Shown: in pieces, positions 43,791 through 45,413 of the stretch | Layout: each line of letters starts with the position of its first letter | How positions within the stretch are numbered: the stretch's first letter is position 1 | Source of the DNA: Clostridia bacterium | Lineage (GTDB): Bacteria; Bacillota; Clostridia; Oscillospirales; Acutalibacteraceae | Length of the DNA: 45,413 bases | Assembly: GCA_017546665.1 (NCBI GenBank) | Contig: JAFYSE010000011.1 | Coordinates: 1 to 45,413 of the forward strand | Reading direction: 5' to 3' | Translations under genes and position numbers: made by a program | The notes under the pieces: model-generated | Database searches by the model: none | The model's input: only the letters and a program-made list of their open reading frames with translations | What the model was told of the DNA's origin: nothing

Positions 43791-44290
43791 CCTCTCAAGG
43801 GGTAAGGATTTAGAAGGGCCAAAAATAAACCAAATTGAGAAAAAATTTTCAAAAAACTGAAACTTTGTAGCTTTGCACAAAACCAACATCTTGGTTTTGG
43901 TTGTTTTTACCCCTTCATATATGTAAGGGTTTCAGAAGGGTGAAAATTCGGTTTTTTCAAAAACTTTTTTTAATTTTTAAATCGTCTTGAAAATGTCCCC
44001 TCACTAGTTGGGACAGAGAAGGGCATTTTCTCACCCCTAAAATTGAAAAAAGTTTCAAAAATTTACAAGTTTGTAGAAACTGACGAAAAATACCCCTCAC
44101 TTGTAAGGAACGGGAGAAGGTAAAAATGAGGTATATTTCTGAAAAAACTTTTCAAAAATTGAAAATTTGTTAAATCTGCCGAAAAAAATACCCTCTACTT
44201 GTAATGACTGGGAAGATGTAAAAATAAGGTAGTTTGCCGAAAAAACTTTTCAAAATGCAAAAGTTTGTTAAATCTGCACAACAAAATTCA
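43791..44290. repeat. Five-unit degenerate tandem repeat upstream of xis-int
   Basis: About five imperfect units of 87-119 bases start near 43791, 43910, 43997, 44093 and 44191. Four begin with a C-rich box such as CCCCTCACTTGTAAGG and the first with CCTCTCAAGGGG. All continue with a GAAGG-like box, then AAAAACTTTTCAAAAATTG and, in four units, TTTGT. Four of the units read EK(T/S/I)F(Q/K)(K/N)xx(I/L/V)C in translation. In unit 4 this is a 15-codon ORF (44126-44173) with GAGAAGG five bases before its ATG. Units differ too much for a CRISPR array. Confidence 0.75.
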
Positions 44291-44422
44291 CAGTATCACG
44301 CTGCCGAAAAATAGGCATAAAAAATACCTCTCTCGAATGAACTAAGTGTTCAAACGAGAGAGGTTTTCTCTTGTATGAAATTAATGTGGGAAAGTCGTAT
44401 ACAGTATCATTTTCGTATCACG
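44291..44422. repeat. Right-end candidate integrase arm-type sites
   Basis: CAGTATCACG at 44291-44300 is identical to 28146-28155. CAGTATCA (44402-44409) and GTATCACG (44415-44422) lie closer to the att core at 44481. All are in the same orientation. Confidence 0.55.
44326..44364. terminator. Strong bidirectional terminator at the right end of the element
   Basis: A 10-bp outer stem (ACCTCTCTCG / CGAGAGAGGT) and an inner TGAAC / GTTCA stem form a long hairpin, with TTTTCTC after it on the plus strand and ATTTTTT on the minus strand. It can stop guaA transcripts from entering the element. Confidence 0.88.
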
Positions 44423-44480
44423 AGGCTTTCTGAAAGTCCCGAAACCCTTGATATATAAGGCTTTGTGAACTTTTTGTTTC

Positions 44481-44493
44481 TTATTCCCACTCA
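44481..44493. repeat. Right attachment site copy at the guaA 3' end
   Basis: TTATTCCCACTCA covers the stop and last three codons of guaA plus one base and matches 28030-28042 exactly. Integration therefore keeps the GuaA C terminus intact. Confidence 0.82.
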
Positions 44494-45413
44494 ATAGTGC
44501 CGATTGGCTTTGGAGTAAGGTCATAGAGCACACGGTTGATGCCTTCAACCTCGTGTGTGATTCTGTCAGTAATCTTATGAAGCACTGCGTAAGGAATTTC
44601 TTCGATTGTAGCGCTCATAGCGTCCTTTGTGTTAACTGCACGGATGATTGCAGGCCAACCTTCGTAACGGCTTTCGTCCTTAACACCAACGCTCTTAACG
44701 TCAGGCACAGCAATGAAATACTGCCATACTTTTTCAGCAAGACCGCAGTTGTCAAATTCTTCACGAAGAATTGCGTCTGCTTCACGAAGTGCGTGGAGTC
44801 TGTCGCGTGTGATTGCGCCGAGGCAACGAACACCAAGACCAGGACCTGGGAATGGCTGACGATAAACCATAGCGTGTGGAAGACCAAGTGCTTCACCAAC
44901 AACACGAACTTCGTCTTTAAAGAGAAGCTTGATTGGCTCAACAAGCTCAAAATCAAGGTCTTCAGGAAGTCCGCCAACATTGTGGTGAGATTTAACAGCC
45001 TGTTTGCCTTCAGCCTGCTTAATGCTTTCAAGAATATCAGGATAAATTGTACCCTGTGCTAAGTATTCAACGCCTTCAAGCTTTCTTGCTTCGTCTGCGA
45101 AAACATTGATAAATTCTGCACCGATAATCTTTCTCTTGCTTTCAGGGTCAGAAACACCTGCAAGAAGGTCAAGAAAACGGTCAGTAGCATCAACATAAAC
45201 AAGGTTAGCATCAAGCTCTTTGCCGAAAACTTCAATAACATTTTCGCTTTCGTTCTTTCTCATAAGGCCGTGATTTACATGAACGCAAACCAACTGTTTG
45301 CCGATTGCCTTGATAAGAAGAGCAGCAACAACTGATGAGTCAACACCGCCGGAGAGAGCAAGAAGAACTTTTTTGTCGCCAACCTGCTCACGAACAAGCT
45401 TAACCTGCTCGTC
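44481..45413 (-). CDS. guaA: GMP synthase (5' end missing)
   Basis: GMP synthase converts XMP to GMP using glutamine and ATP. Only the ATP pyrophosphatase and C-terminal dimerisation domains are in the window (311 codons including the stop), and the frame is open to the right edge. The pyrophosphatase P-loop SGGVDSSV is at the right edge, followed by VNHGLMRKNE, LAQGTIYPDILES, RQPFPGPGLGVR and the terminal PKPIGTIEWE. The N-terminal amidotransferase domain lies outside. The 3' end is the integration site of the adjacent element, and the coding sequence is not disrupted. Confidence 0.97.
   Translation of the reverse strand, partial: DEQVKLVREQVGDKKVLLALSGGVDSSVVAALLIKAIGKQLVCVHVNHGLMRKNESENVIEVFGKELDANLVYVDATDRFLDLLAGVSDPESKRKIIGAEFINVFADEARKLEGVEYLAQGTIYPDILESIKQAEGKQAVKSHHNVGGLPEDLDFELVEPIKLLFKDEVRVVGEALGLPHAMVYRQPFPGPGLGVRCLGAITRDRLHALREADAILREEFDNCGLAEKVWQYFIAVPDVKSVGVKDESRYEGWPAIIRAVNTKDAMSATIEEIPYAVLHKITDRITHEVEGINRVLYDLTPKPIGTIEWE

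Larger units (their letters stand above)
28030..44493. mobile_element. Integrative mobilizable element inserted in the 3' end of guaA
   Basis: The element is bounded by a 13-bp direct repeat, TTATTCCCACTCA, at 28030-28042 and 44481-44493. The right copy covers the last codons and stop of guaA. Inside are an excisionase-like gene and tyrosine integrase next to the right end, a MobC-like protein, a RepA-like ATPase, a MOBV relaxase, DUF6809 and TnpV. A defence cargo fills the left two thirds. All genes point left. No type IV secretion or coupling protein genes are seen, so it should be mobilizable rather than self-transmissible. guaA is a known integration site for mobile elements in Firmicutes. 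The cargo looks more AT-rich than the mobilization module, suggesting modular assembly. Confidence 0.85.

Noticed and set aside
43791-44290. CRISPR array
   Set aside because: Unit spacing is irregular (87-119 bases), units are only loosely similar over their whole length, and no cas genes are present.

Overview
The window looks like the chromosome of a low-GC Gram-positive gut anaerobe, probably a Ruminococcaceae-like member of the Clostridia. The reasons are strong GGAGG-type ribosome binding sites, sigma-A style promoters with 17-base spacers, many small Rho-independent terminators, several clostridial-type oxidoreductases, carbohydrate-degrading enzymes, and small families known mainly from Clostridia. 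The genus assignment is inference. Both ends are cut: gatB lacks its 5' end on the left and guaA lacks its 5' end on the right.

Bases 1-28 kb are ordinary host chromosome. After gatB comes a tight minus-strand operon: GH2 glycosidase, methyltransferase, aldo/keto reductase with two 4Fe-4S motifs, GH43-like glycosidase. Next are a secreted GH3 enzyme with reversed domain order and a divergent Gfo/Idh/MocA oxidoreductase. A predicted acyltransferase, a tiny Asn-rich ORF and a PlsC-like acyltransferase follow. A plus-strand operon then encodes a radical SAM protein, an iron alcohol dehydrogenase, an M20 peptidase and an SDR. After it come an OYE-type flavoenzyme, a DUF1846 + AI-2E-type transporter pair, a ketopantoate-reductase-like protein, a beta-propeller glycosidase + alpha/beta hydrolase pair, a DUF6774 + DUF421 pair, a phosphodiesterase and an FAD-dependent dehydrogenase.

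Bases about 28.03-44.49 kb are an integrated mobilizable element of about 16.4 kb inserted in the 3' end of guaA. The last codons of guaA (Glu-Trp-Glu-stop) lie in a 13-bp sequence that recurs as a direct repeat at 28030. Short repeats containing GTATCACG lie just inside both ends. From the guaA side the element carries an excisionase-like protein, a tyrosine integrase, a MobC-like protein, a RepA-like ATPase, a candidate oriT, a MOBV relaxase, a DUF6809 protein and TnpV. No type IV secretion genes are visible, so transfer would need a helper.

The cargo, with its own promoter and an XRE-type regulator, is an anti-phage island. It holds a three-gene Shango-like system (TerB-domain protein, P-loop ATPase, DEAD/DEAH helicase). 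Directly behind it is a 1368-residue protein with an N-terminal PD-(D/E)XK-like nuclease region, a NACHT-like STAND NTPase and a large C-terminal region. The TerB-domain protein carries membrane segments and a TM2 domain at its N terminus. The membrane-anchored SngA-like protein and the co-directional nuclease-NACHT gene make a candidate four-gene composite defence system, the most interesting part of the window. A five-unit degenerate tandem repeat upstream of the integrase genes is the most puzzling non-coding feature.
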